This document shows, in pieces, positions 1 to 7,095 of a stretch of DNA of 64,000 bases. Under the pieces are notes generated by a model. The model was given only the letters and a program-made list of their open reading frames with translations, was not told the DNA's origin and made no database searches. The position numbers and the translations under genes were made by a program. Where the stretch lies: assembly GCF_007874125.1 (NCBI RefSeq), contig NZ_CP040128.1, positions 2,046,001 through 2,110,000 on the forward strand, read 5' to 3'. How positions within the stretch are numbered: position 1 is the stretch's first letter; each line of letters opens with the position of its first letter. The stretch is from Noviherbaspirillum sp. UKPF54. Lineage in GTDB: Bacteria; Pseudomonadota; Gammaproteobacteria; Burkholderiales; Burkholderiaceae_D.

Positions 1-1829
1 GATTCGACCACGTAGCCAAGAGGCAGGATATAGATTTCCTCACCCACCTTGATCGACATGCCGTCCAGGATCGCCAGCGTGAGCGGCAGGGAAATCGAGA
101 TCGTGGTGCCGAAGCCCTTGGCGGAGCGGATGTCGACCACACCGCCCATCGCGGTGATGTTGCGCTTGACCACGTCCATACCGACACCCCGGCCGGACAC
201 ATCGGTAACCACTTCGGCCGTCGAAAAGCCCGGCGCGAAAATCAGCTGCCAGACATCGGAATCGGGCATCGAGTCGGACACCGCCAAGCCCTTCTCCTTC
301 GCCTTGGCGAGGATCCTTTCGCGGTTCAGGCCGCCGCCGTCATCGGTGACTTCGATGATGATATTGCCGCCCTGATGGGCCGCGGACAGCGACAGCTTGC
401 CCATCTCGCTCTTGCCGGCGGCAAGCCGCACGTCAGGCATTTCGATGCCATGGTCGATGCTGTTGCGCACCAGGTGGGTCAGCGGGTCGACGATGCGTTC
501 GATCAGCCCCTTGTCGAGCTCGGTTGCGGCGCCGTGCGTGACGAATTCGATGCGCTTGCCGAGCTTGGTCGCCAGGTCGCGTACCATACGCGGGAAGCGG
601 GAAAACACGTAATCCATCGGCATCATGCGGATCGACATCACCGCTTCCTGCAGATCGCGCGTATTGCGGGTGAGCTGGCTGACGCTGTTGAGCAGGCGCT
701 CGTGGAGCATCGGGTCGAGCGAACCGGTACGCTGCTCGATCATGGCCTGCGTGATGACCAGTTCGCCGACCAGGTTGATCAGCTGATCGACTTTTTCGAT
801 CCCGACCCGGATCGATGTCGACTCGGAATTGTGGGCATTCCTTTCGGCGGCCCTGGGTGCCGCTTTTTTCTCCGCGGCCGCAGCGCCCGCGGCCTCGTGC
901 CCGGGCCCGGAATCCGCTGCAACCGCCGCCTCCTGCGGCGCCGCCCTGGCCGAGGCTTCCTGCGCCTCGCGCGCCTCCTTCATGACAGGCGTTTCGAATC
1001 CGTCGAAGAATCCGTAGCCCTGCTTTTCTTCCTGCGCGACCTTCTCGGCAGCAACCTGTTCGGGCGTTGGTTCCAGCGGCTCGAAGAAACCGTAGCCTTG
1101 AGCCTCTTCCTGCGCCGCCTTCAACTCGGCGGCCGTCATCACGCGTGGCGGTGCTTCCTCGGAAATCTTCAGGTCCTTCGGGTCAAGGATAAACGAGCAG
1201 ATCGCGACGATGTCGTCGGCGCTTGCATGGCCGACCAGCGTAAAGACGGCGTGTCCGTCGGCCTGCGTCGCCTTGCTGATCTGCCCCAGCAAGCCGAGCT
1301 CGGCCATCAGCGCCTCGACGTCGCGCTCCGGCGCCGGCGGCAGTTCGATCCGGAACTGGCGCATTCCATCTGCCGCAGCGACCGGCGCCTCCGTTTTCGG
1401 CGCCGTTTCCAGCGACGCGGCCGGCGCGGCCTTCGTCACCTCGCCCTGCGACAGCGACAGCAGCATCATGCGCGCGTCGACCACCGCTTCCTGGTCGACC
1501 GGCGTCTGCAGGCGGTGGCCGTCGAGCTGCATCTTGAGCACGTCCTTGGCGACCAGGAAGGCGTCGACGTGTTCCGCCGACAGCGCCATCTCGCCCTTGC
1601 GGATCTTGTCGAGGAGGGATTCCAGCACATGCGTCACATCGATCAGGTCGGTCAGGCCGAACGTGCCCGCACCGCCCTTGATGGAATGCGCGGCGCGGAA
1701 GATGGCATTGAGATCTTCCGGGTCGGGCGACGCGACATCGATCGCCAGCAGCAGCTTTTCCATTTCGGCGAGAAGTTCCTCGGTCTCGTCAAAGAATACC
1801 TGGAAGAACTGGCTCATATCGATGGTCAT
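1..1829 (-). CDS. cheA: Chemotaxis histidine kinase CheA (3' end cut by window edge)
   Basis: CheA autophosphorylates on histidine when receptors signal and passes the phosphate to CheY and CheB. The frame reads from ATG at 1829 to the left edge, about 609 residues, with the C-terminal P5 (CheW-like) domain mostly missing. The N-terminal Hpt (P1) domain carries the phospho-site in AAHSIKGGAG, His48. A proline/alanine-rich linker lies near residues 130-340. It is followed by the dimerisation helices (VDQLINLVGELV) and the ATP-binding domain with N-box LVRNSIDHG and G-boxes DDGGGLN and GRGVGMDVV. The linker holds two near-copies of an AQEE-x-QGYGFF motif (residues 239-253 and 265-279). It is the last visible gene of a motA-motB-cheZ-like-cheY-cheA run and starts 56 bases after the cheY stop codon. 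Confidence 0.97.
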   Translation of the reverse strand, partial: MTIDMSQFFQVFFDETEELLAEMEKLLLAIDVASPDPEDLNAIFRAAHSIKGGAGTFGLTDLIDVTHVLESLLDKIRKGEMALSAEHVDAFLVAKDVLKMQLDGHRLQTPVDQEAVVDARMMLLSLSQGEVTKAAPAASLETAPKTEAPVAAADGMRQFRIELPPAPERDVEALMAELGLLGQISKATQADGHAVFTLVGHASADDIVAICSFILDPKDLKISEEAPPRVMTAAELKAAQEEAQGYGFFEPLEPTPEQVAAEKVAQEEKQGYGFFDGFETPVMKEAREAQEASARAAPQEAAVAADSGPGHEAAGAAAAEKKAAPRAAERNAHNSESTSIRVGIEKVDQLINLVGELVITQAMIEQRTGSLDPMLHERLLNSVSQLTRNTRDLQEAVMSIRMMPMDYVFSRFPRMVRDLATKLGKRIEFVTHGAATELDKGLIERIVDPLTHLVRNSIDHGIEMPDVRLAAGKSEMGKLSLSAAHQGGNIIIEVTDDGGGLNRERILAKAKEKGLAVSDSMPDSDVWQLIFAPGFSTAEVVTDVSGRGVGMDVVKRNITAMGGVVDIRSAKGFGTTISISLPLTLAILDGMSIKVGEEIYILPLGYVVE

Positions 1830-1885
1830 AACACCCTCTACGCTCTACATGTTTCTTATGTTGGTTTTCCGTGCCCCGCGCTGCG

Positions 1886-2251
1886 TTATCCGATGACCTT
1901 CTTGACCACTTCCGTCAAGCGCTGCGGATCGAATGGCTTGACCAGCCATCCGTTGGCACCGGCGGCGCGGCCCTTCGATTTCATCTCGTCGCTCGATTCG
2001 GTGGTCAGCATCAGGATCGGAACCTTCTGGTACGTCGGCAGCCCGCGCAGCGAACGGATCAGGGTCAGGCCATCCATGCGCGGCATGTTCTGGTCGGTCA
2101 GGACCAGGTCGAACACCTGCGTGCGGGCCTTGTCTAGGCCGTCCTGTCCATCCACTGCCTCGGTGACCTGATAGCCAGCGGCTCTCAGGCTGAACACCAC
2201 CATCTGCCGTAGCGAGCCCGAGTCATCCACTGCCAATATCGTTTTTGCCAT
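1886..2251 (-). CDS. cheY: Chemotaxis response regulator CheY
   Basis: Single-domain receiver protein of 121 residues. When phosphorylated by CheA it binds the flagellar switch. Visible receiver residues are the acidic pocket Asp9/Asp10, phospho-acceptor Asp53 (LTDQNMP), Thr83 in LMLTTE and Lys105 in LVKPF. The start at 2251 is chosen because MAKTILAVDD begins the fold there and GGGAG lies just upstream. The open frame extends further upstream but the added residues are not receiver-like. It sits between a CheZ-like gene and cheA, so kinase, regulator and probable phosphatase are adjacent. It could in principle serve another CheA-type system, but the motAB neighbourhood argues for flagellar chemotaxis. 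Confidence 0.95.
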   Translation of the reverse strand: MAKTILAVDDSGSLRQMVVFSLRAAGYQVTEAVDGQDGLDKARTQVFDLVLTDQNMPRMDGLTLIRSLRGLPTYQKVPILMLTTESSDEMKSKGRAAGANGWLVKPFDPQRLTEVVKKVIG

Positions 2252-2316
2252 CTTTCTAACTCCCGCTGTTTCCGTTGTCCGGGCGTGACGCCCGTTTTCC
2301 TGATTTCCGATTCCGG

Positions 2317-2862
2317 TTAAAACAATTCGATGTCGCCGCTTTCCATGTGGGTCTGGCAGACCGCCTTCCACAACGCGCTTTCCAGCTTGACGCTCTGCTC
2401 TTCCAGCACCTTGTTGATTCCCTTGAGGGTCTCGACGATCTCTTCGGCTGAATTTTCCGATATGCCGGAACTGCCCGAGCCGACACCGCTCAGAACCTCG
2501 CGCAAGCCGATCACGCGCGTCACGGTGCGGCCGATCAGCTGGCTCGTCATGTCCTGGAACTGCAACCCGGTGACCGCCGCATTCACGTGCTGGCTGATTT
2601 CGCCATGCTTGGCCTTGAGCTTTTCCGCGATTTCGGGAGTGGGTTTTGCGCCGGACAGGAGCAGGTCGATCGTCTCCTGCTGCGCGGTGACGGCTTCGTG
2701 TATCGCCATGAAGCTGCCCCCCAGCTTGGTGATGGCTTCGCCCAGCAGGATGCTGGTCTGCACCAGGTCGGTCTCGACTTCCGTCAGGTGTTGTGTCCCA
2801 TGATCCGACAAGTTGGATAACAGGTGCTTTACCTGAGATCCCAACATTTTTTCTCTTGTCAT
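2317..2862 (-). CDS. CheZ-like chemotaxis protein (probable CheY-P phosphatase)
   Basis: A 181-residue, mostly helical protein between motB and cheY. The helix with LQFQDMTSQLI (residues 100-110) matches the CheZ active-site helix of enteric bacteria, where an Asp and a Gln (FQDLTGQ) catalyse CheY-P dephosphorylation. Here they would be Asp104 and Gln108. The C-terminus ends GDIELF, acidic then aromatic, recalling the CheY-binding tail of CheZ. It is shorter than enteric CheZ (about 214 residues) and otherwise weakly similar by eye. Position next to cheY/cheA supports the role. The alternative is a chemotaxis protein that binds CheY without hydrolysing it. Function is inferred from the motif and context. 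Confidence 0.75.
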   Translation of the reverse strand: MTREKMLGSQVKHLLSNLSDHGTQHLTEVETDLVQTSILLGEAITKLGGSFMAIHEAVTAQQETIDLLLSGAKPTPEIAEKLKAKHGEISQHVNAAVTGLQFQDMTSQLIGRTVTRVIGLREVLSGVGSGSSGISENSAEEIVETLKGINKVLEEQSVKLESALWKAVCQTHMESGDIELF

Positions 2863-2912
2863 GAAATTATCCTGTCCACCCTCTCGTTGACTCGATCACG
2901 GATCGCGCAAGC

Positions 2913-3857
2913 TCACCGAGCCGCGGCGTCGATCACATCCTGCCTGACCTGCGCTTCGTTCGTAACCTCCACCGACCCGCCATCCTTCGATGCTGATTCT
3001 TCCGCTTTTTTATTCATCACAATGATGCTGATGCGCCGGTTGATCGGATTGAACGGATCGGCCTTGTCGAACAACACGGCCGACGACAGCCCAACCACGC
3101 GCAGCACCTTGGCCTCGTCCATGCCGCCCGCGATCAGCGCGCGGCGCGACGCATTGGCCCGGTCGGCCGACAGTTCCCAGTTGCTGTACCCCTTCTCTCC
3201 GCTGGCATATGGCGTGGCATCAGTATGCCCCGACAGGCTGACCCGGTTCGGCACGTCGTTCAACGCGCGCCCGATCTCGAACAGGATATCCTTGGTGTAG
3301 GGCTGCAGCTCGGCCTTGGCCAGGGCGAACATGGGCCTATTCTGCTCGTCGACGATCTGGATGCGCAAGCCTTCCGTCGTAATATCGAGCAGCAGCTGGT
3401 TCTTGAACTGCTTGAGCGCCGGCCGGGCGTCGATCGCGGCTTCGATTTTCTGCTTTAGCGCTTTCAGGCGATTGAGTTCGGCGCGCGCCAGTTCCGCCTG
3501 CACCGACGCGGTGTCGCTCCTCGACGTGTACAGGCGCTTCGGGCCAGGGTCCAGGTCGCTCTTCGTTACCTGCCCCACCTTGCGCGTCAAATCACGCCCG
3601 CCGCCCTGGATCACGCTGGAACTGTCGCCGCTGCCCGAACCGCCGGCCATGGCCACCTTGAGCGGCGTCTTGAAATACTCCGCGATGCCTTGCAGGTCGC
3701 CCTTAGTGGTGGAGCCGAGCAGCCACATCAGCAGGAAGAATGCCATCATCGCCGTGACGAAGTCGGCGTAGGCGATCTTCCATGCGCCGCCGTGATGGCC
3801 GCCGCCGGTCTTGTTCACCTTTTTTACGATGACTGGCCGTAGCCCTTCGTCTGCCAT
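2913..3857 (-). CDS. motB: Flagellar motor stator protein MotB
   Basis: Inner-membrane stator subunit that conducts protons with MotA and is anchored to peptidoglycan. It has 314 residues. A short cytoplasmic basic N-terminus is followed by one membrane segment near residues 28-50 (FVTAMMAFFLLMWLLG). The proton-carrying aspartate is Asp32 in IAYADF. The C-terminal half is an OmpA-like peptidoglycan-binding domain, with SLSGHTDATPY and ending in NPINRRISIIV. Length is normal (E. coli 308). It follows motA by 38 bases in the same orientation and is almost certainly co-transcribed with it. Confidence 0.96.
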   Translation of the reverse strand: MADEGLRPVIVKKVNKTGGGHHGGAWKIAYADFVTAMMAFFLLMWLLGSTTKGDLQGIAEYFKTPLKVAMAGGSGSGDSSSVIQGGGRDLTRKVGQVTKSDLDPGPKRLYTSRSDTASVQAELARAELNRLKALKQKIEAAIDARPALKQFKNQLLLDITTEGLRIQIVDEQNRPMFALAKAELQPYTKDILFEIGRALNDVPNRVSLSGHTDATPYASGEKGYSNWELSADRANASRRALIAGGMDEAKVLRVVGLSSAVLFDKADPFNPINRRISIIVMNKKAEESASKDGGSVEVTNEAQVRQDVIDAAAR

Positions 3858-3895
3858 ATCGACTTCCGCGTTGATGTTGACTTGATTGGCCGTGC

Positions 3896-4756
3896 TTACT
3901 TCGATTTGGATTGCTTGATGTGCTCTTCCAGCTCGGCGAACGAAGGCCGCTCGGTAGAGAACAGCACCTTGCGTCCGAACTCAACGGCCAGCGCAGGCGC
4001 ATACCCGTTCAGGCTAGCCAAAAGCGTGACCTTGACGCACTCGAGCATCTTCGACGATTCGTGCAGTTTCTGCTCCAGCACGGTCGACAACGGACCGATG
4101 AAGCCGTAGGAAAGCAGAATGCCCAGGAAGGTGCCGACCAGCGCGTGCGCGATCAGGATGCCGAGCTCGGCCGGCGGCAGGCCGACCGATTCCATGGTAT
4201 GCACCACGCCCATCACCGCCGCCACGATACCGAATGCCGGCATGGCGTCGCCCAGCTTGGCCACGGCATGCACCGGCACTTCTCCTTCGGCGTGATGCGT
4301 CTGGATCTCGTTGTCCATCAGGTTCTCGATCTGGAACGCGTCCATGTTCCCCGACACCATCAGGCGCAGGTAATCGGTCATGAATTCGATCACGTGATGG
4401 TCGTGCAGAATGCCGGGGTATTTGCTGAAGATCGGGCTTTCCTCCGGCGCATCGATATCGCCCTCGATCGACATCAGGCCCTCCTTGCGCACCTTGCTCA
4501 GCAATTCGAACAGGAGCGTCATCAGCTCCATGTAGAGCGCCTTGGTGTATTTCGAGCCTTTCAACGTCGTGGGCAGGGCCTTCAGAGTCGCCTTGACGGC
4601 CTTTCCATTGTTCCCGACGAAGAAGGCGCCTGCAGCGGCGCCGCCGATCATGAGCAATTCGACCGGCTGGACCAGCGCAGCGAGGTGTCCGCCCGCAAGC
4701 GCAAAGCCGCCGAATACGGCGCCTGTCACGATGAGGTATCCGAGAATGACTAACAA
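3896..4756 (-). CDS. motA: Flagellar motor stator protein MotA
   Basis: Proton-channel subunit of the flagellar stator, 286 residues, with the expected four membrane segments, two near the N-terminus and two around MPAFGIVAAVMGVVHTM and GTFLGILLSYGFIGP. The conserved prolines (AMPAFG, FIGPLS) that couple proton flow to torque are present. I place the start at TTG 4756. The family begins with L-V-I-L-G-Y-L, there is GGAG eight bases upstream, and no in-frame ATG fits. An ATG 75 bases further upstream would add residues unlike MotA. A sigma-28-like promoter lies about 130 bases upstream, so motA probably begins the motA-motB-cheZ-like-cheY-cheA transcript. Confidence 0.95.
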   Translation of the reverse strand: MLVILGYLIVTGAVFGGFALAGGHLAALVQPVELLMIGGAAAGAFFVGNNGKAVKATLKALPTTLKGSKYTKALYMELMTLLFELLSKVRKEGLMSIEGDIDAPEESPIFSKYPGILHDHHVIEFMTDYLRLMVSGNMDAFQIENLMDNEIQTHHAEGEVPVHAVAKLGDAMPAFGIVAAVMGVVHTMESVGLPPAELGILIAHALVGTFLGILLSYGFIGPLSTVLEQKLHESSKMLECVKVTLLASLNGYAPALAVEFGRKVLFSTERPSFAELEEHIKQSKSK

Positions 4757-4886
4757 GGGTGATGCTCCGCTCTCAATTGATGGACTGCAGACAGCAGCCG
4801 GATTTTTTACCTGTACCCGCCAGCATAACAATCAGTTTATTCAAGCAAATGCCCGAACAGATGCCTGAAAGACGGCTTTCACTTCA

Positions 4887-4913
4887 ATTACGGCGCGCAG
4901 TCCGGAAACTTGA
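4887..4913 (-). promoter_or_regulatory. Sigma-28 (FliA)-type promoter upstream of motA
   Basis: On the minus strand the sequence reads TCAAGTTT, 11 bases, GCCGTAAT. The enteric flagellar sigma-28 consensus is TAAAGTTT-N11-GCCGATAA, so the -35 box matches 7 of 8, the spacing is exact and the GCCG core of the -10 box is intact. It lies about 130 bases before the motA start and points at motA. Motor and chemotaxis genes are usual late (class 3) sigma-28 targets, which agrees. Confidence 0.7.
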
Positions 4914-4947
4914 CGCCGCCTCCCGCGATTTTCATCGGTCTGTGGAG

Positions 4948-5715
4948 CTACATATGCCATCCATACAGAAGTGGCCCGCCAGTCGCCGGCGCCGTCGTCA
5001 GATCCGGCGCCACGCCTGGAATCGCAAACTCGTAGCTCAGCAGCAGCGCCCCGGGGCGCATTTCCGCGCGCGCCTTGCGCCATAGCGCCGGCATGGCCGC
5101 CGGCGACAGATATGCGAAAACGACGTCGTATTGCGCGAAATCGACACGCTCATAGTCGCCGCGCACGAAGCGCGCGCCGCTACGCGACGCGCGGCCGCGC
5201 AATGCACTGACCAGCCATGGCAACGGGGCGATCTCGATGCCGGTGAACGTACCGTCGCGGCGCGTACGCGCCAGATGCATCACCAGGCCGCCCAGTCCGC
5301 TGCCGACGTCGGCAAACCGCACCGGCCCGCCGGTCGGAAGCAGAGCACCAACCGCCGCCCAGGCGGCGCGATTGGAAGGATAAAACGGAACCTGCGTGCG
5401 GAACGTACTCCAGTACAGCGCGAGCAGTGCAACGAACGCGGCAAGGAAAATCCCCGGAGGAAGCTGCAGCGCCAGCATCGCGACCAGCGCCAAGGGGAAC
5501 ACTGCCTGGATCGCAAGCCACCAGGGAGCGAGGCCGAACAAGCGCGACAGCGATGCCGCGATCGCCCCCTGCAACAGCACGGCGACGGCAACCGTTGGCT
5601 GGCGAACCGATAGCAATGGCGCGGCGCCGGCGAGCGCCAGTACGAAAGCGAAGGCTAAAAGCTGGATCGATGCAGCGCGCATCGCGGGGGCACGCAGAAT
5701 TGTTTTGCGGCTCAT
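4948..5715 (-). CDS. Membrane-anchored class I SAM-dependent methyltransferase
   Basis: A 255-residue protein of unknown substrate. The first 105 residues contain about four hydrophobic stretches (near 16-36, 41-58, 66-85 and 88-103), suggesting membrane anchoring. The remainder is a Rossmann methyltransferase domain. Motif I, FADVGSGLGG, spans residues 135-143, and the acidic ribose-binding residue is Glu161 in FTGIEIAP. YDVVFAYLSP follows as motif IV. The start at 5715 is the ATG of MSRKTIL. The frame stays open upstream, but those residues (rich in Arg, Gly, Gln) are not hydrophobic. It lies between flhC and motA on the same strand, 47 bases after flhC. A link to motility is only positional. 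The sequence does not tell whether it modifies a lipid, quinone or protein. Confidence 0.8.
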   Translation of the reverse strand: MSRKTILRAPAMRAASIQLLAFAFVLALAGAAPLLSVRQPTVAVAVLLQGAIAASLSRLFGLAPWWLAIQAVFPLALVAMLALQLPPGIFLAAFVALLALYWSTFRTQVPFYPSNRAAWAAVGALLPTGGPVRFADVGSGLGGLVMHLARTRRDGTFTGIEIAPLPWLVSALRGRASRSGARFVRGDYERVDFAQYDVVFAYLSPAAMPALWRKARAEMRPGALLLSYEFAIPGVAPDLTTAPATGGPLLYGWHM

Positions 5716-5762
5716 CGGTCGGAGCCCGTCATGGATGCGGGTCGATAATGCTTCCGGCTGCG

Positions 5763-6323
5763 TTACGCCAGCATTTCCGCCGCAGCGGAAGCGGCATCCT
5801 CTTTGGCCTTCTTGGTCTTCCCGGCGCGAGAAGGCATGTGGCACAAGCCGCAGACATAGTGGTTGTGCAAGTCGAGCTTGTGCACGACAAACTCACCCGC
5901 ACATTTGCTGCAGCATGCGGTCGACAGCATCCTGCTTTCGAAAAAACGCACCAGGGTCCAGGCCCGCGTCAGCGACAGCACCGGCTCCCCGCTTGGATCG
6001 GGCTCAACCTGCTCCAGGTAGAGCTTGTACGCCTTCATGACCGCCTCGATCCCGGTGACACCGGCATGCTCCACCAGATATCTGTGGATATTGATGAACA
6101 GGGACGAATGGATGTTCGGCAGCCAGGTAATGAACCAGTCGGTCGAGAATGGCAGCATCCCCTTCGGCGGCGACACTCCCTTGAGTTCCTTGTAGAGCTT
6201 CAGCAGACGCTCGCGCGACAGCGTGGTTTCCGACTCCAGCAGCTGCAGGCGAGCGCCGAGATTGATCAGTTCAATCGCGAGCTGGATTTCCTGCGCTTCT
6301 GTCACCACACTTTTTTTTGCCAT
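5763..6323 (-). CDS. flhC: Flagellar master regulator subunit FlhC
   Basis: FlhC pairs with FlhD to form the FlhD4C2 activator that switches on class 2 flagellar promoters. The protein has 186 residues (E. coli 192). The zinc-binding cysteines are visible as C138-x2-C141 (CCSKC) and C158-x2-C161 (CGLC), one position off from the enteric numbering. The start at 6323 follows GAGG by six bases and gives MAKKSVV. An upstream in-frame ATG would add 13 residues. It follows flhD by 52 bases. The C-terminus is lysine- and alanine-rich, as in other beta-proteobacterial FlhC proteins. Confidence 0.96.
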   Translation of the reverse strand: MAKKSVVTEAQEIQLAIELINLGARLQLLESETTLSRERLLKLYKELKGVSPPKGMLPFSTDWFITWLPNIHSSLFINIHRYLVEHAGVTGIEAVMKAYKLYLEQVEPDPSGEPVLSLTRAWTLVRFFESRMLSTACCSKCAGEFVVHKLDLHNHYVCGLCHMPSRAGKTKKAKEDAASAAAEMLA

Positions 6324-6375
6324 ATTCAACCTCGTATTCATGCGTGCCATCCCGGCCCGCACAGCATCTTATTTT

Positions 6376-6693
6376 TCAGGAAATTTGCTCGACCGGCTGC
6401 CGCGCCATCAGGATGGCAGCATGCGAATGAGCCAGTTCGCGATCCTTGTTATAGTTAGTTAACATGCCGAGGATGTGGCCATCGTCGAAACGGAAGCGCG
6501 CCAGCATCATGTTGGTGCCGGCAAGTTTCAGGATTTGCGCATTGCTCAGCCCTTCGAGCAAATCTGCAATTTCACAGCTGATGCCAAGACGGAAAATCGC
6601 AGTTGCCTTATCGGCGCGAATCATTTGCTGGGCGAGCATCAGGTAGCTCAGATTCGCCTCACGAATTTCGGCAATCATGTCGTTCGTGTTCAT
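6376..6693 (-). CDS. flhD: Flagellar master regulator subunit FlhD
   Basis: A 105-residue all-helical partner of FlhC (E. coli 116-119 residues). The segment NLSYLMLAQQMIRADKATA is the typical FlhD N-terminal helix, and the C-terminal part holds the helix-turn-helix-like portion. GGAGAG lies before the ATG. It is the first gene of flhDC and is preceded by a 402-base non-coding stretch. In enteric bacteria that stretch is where many regulators converge on the flagellar cascade. The same arrangement is likely here. Confidence 0.94.
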   Translation of the reverse strand: MNTNDMIAEIREANLSYLMLAQQMIRADKATAIFRLGISCEIADLLEGLSNAQILKLAGTNMMLARFRFDDGHILGMLTNYNKDRELAHSHAAILMARQPVEQIS

Positions 6694-7095
6694 TTTTCCA
6701 TCTCTCCAATCCAGCGGACGCTGGTGAGAAGCATTCTGCTCGTTGGATTGCCAAGCGGAAATAGGTAGTTTTCGGTATTTTGCGTTGGAAATGACCCCAA
6801 CAACATGTAGTCCTTTGTCCTACACGAATAACCATTCAGCCGCAGGCCGACATCCACCAAAGCAGCGAAAAGCCGCATGAATTCTAGCCTTGCGGCTTGT
6901 GCGCATGTCGCACCTGGAGGTATCTCAGATATTGAAAAATGACAGGAGGTGAGTACTACAAAGTCGGCGCACCACCACTAAAAACGCCACTTTTTCCGAC
7001 GACCTTATGCAGCGATGTTGCAATATCGCAGCATTTGTACCATGGCGCGGGAGATCCGCAATGCCGTCGAATCATGGCAGCACTGCGGCAGATCT
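6694..7095. other. Long non-coding leader/regulatory region upstream of flhD
   Basis: A stretch of 402 bases between the chemoreceptor stop and flhD. Two structures stand out. One is an 8-bp inverted repeat AAGCCGCA/TGCGGCTT around 6873-6902 with a 13-base spacer. The other is a pair of direct repeats AGGAC-AA-AGGAC (minus strand, near 6808-6826) framed by GTAG and CTAC. Either could be an operator. I see no convincing sigma-70 promoter, no terminator after the receptor gene and no believable gene. A 62-codon minus-strand frame at 6690-6878 has no recognisable features. Confidence 0.45.

Noticed and set aside
375..2171. A 598-codon open frame on the plus strand across cheA and cheY
   Set aside because: It runs antisense to cheA, whose P1, kinase and dimerisation motifs are clear. 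High GC makes long antisense frames common. Its product is rich in Arg, His and Leu with no domain.
4757..4831. Longer MotA start at ATG 4831
   Set aside because: The extra 25 residues do not resemble MotA. TTG 4756 has GGAG eight bases before it and begins the conserved first membrane helix.
6690..6878. 62-codon minus-strand frame overlapping the flhD start
   Set aside because: No family features. It lies in the control region and overlaps the flhD ribosome-binding site.
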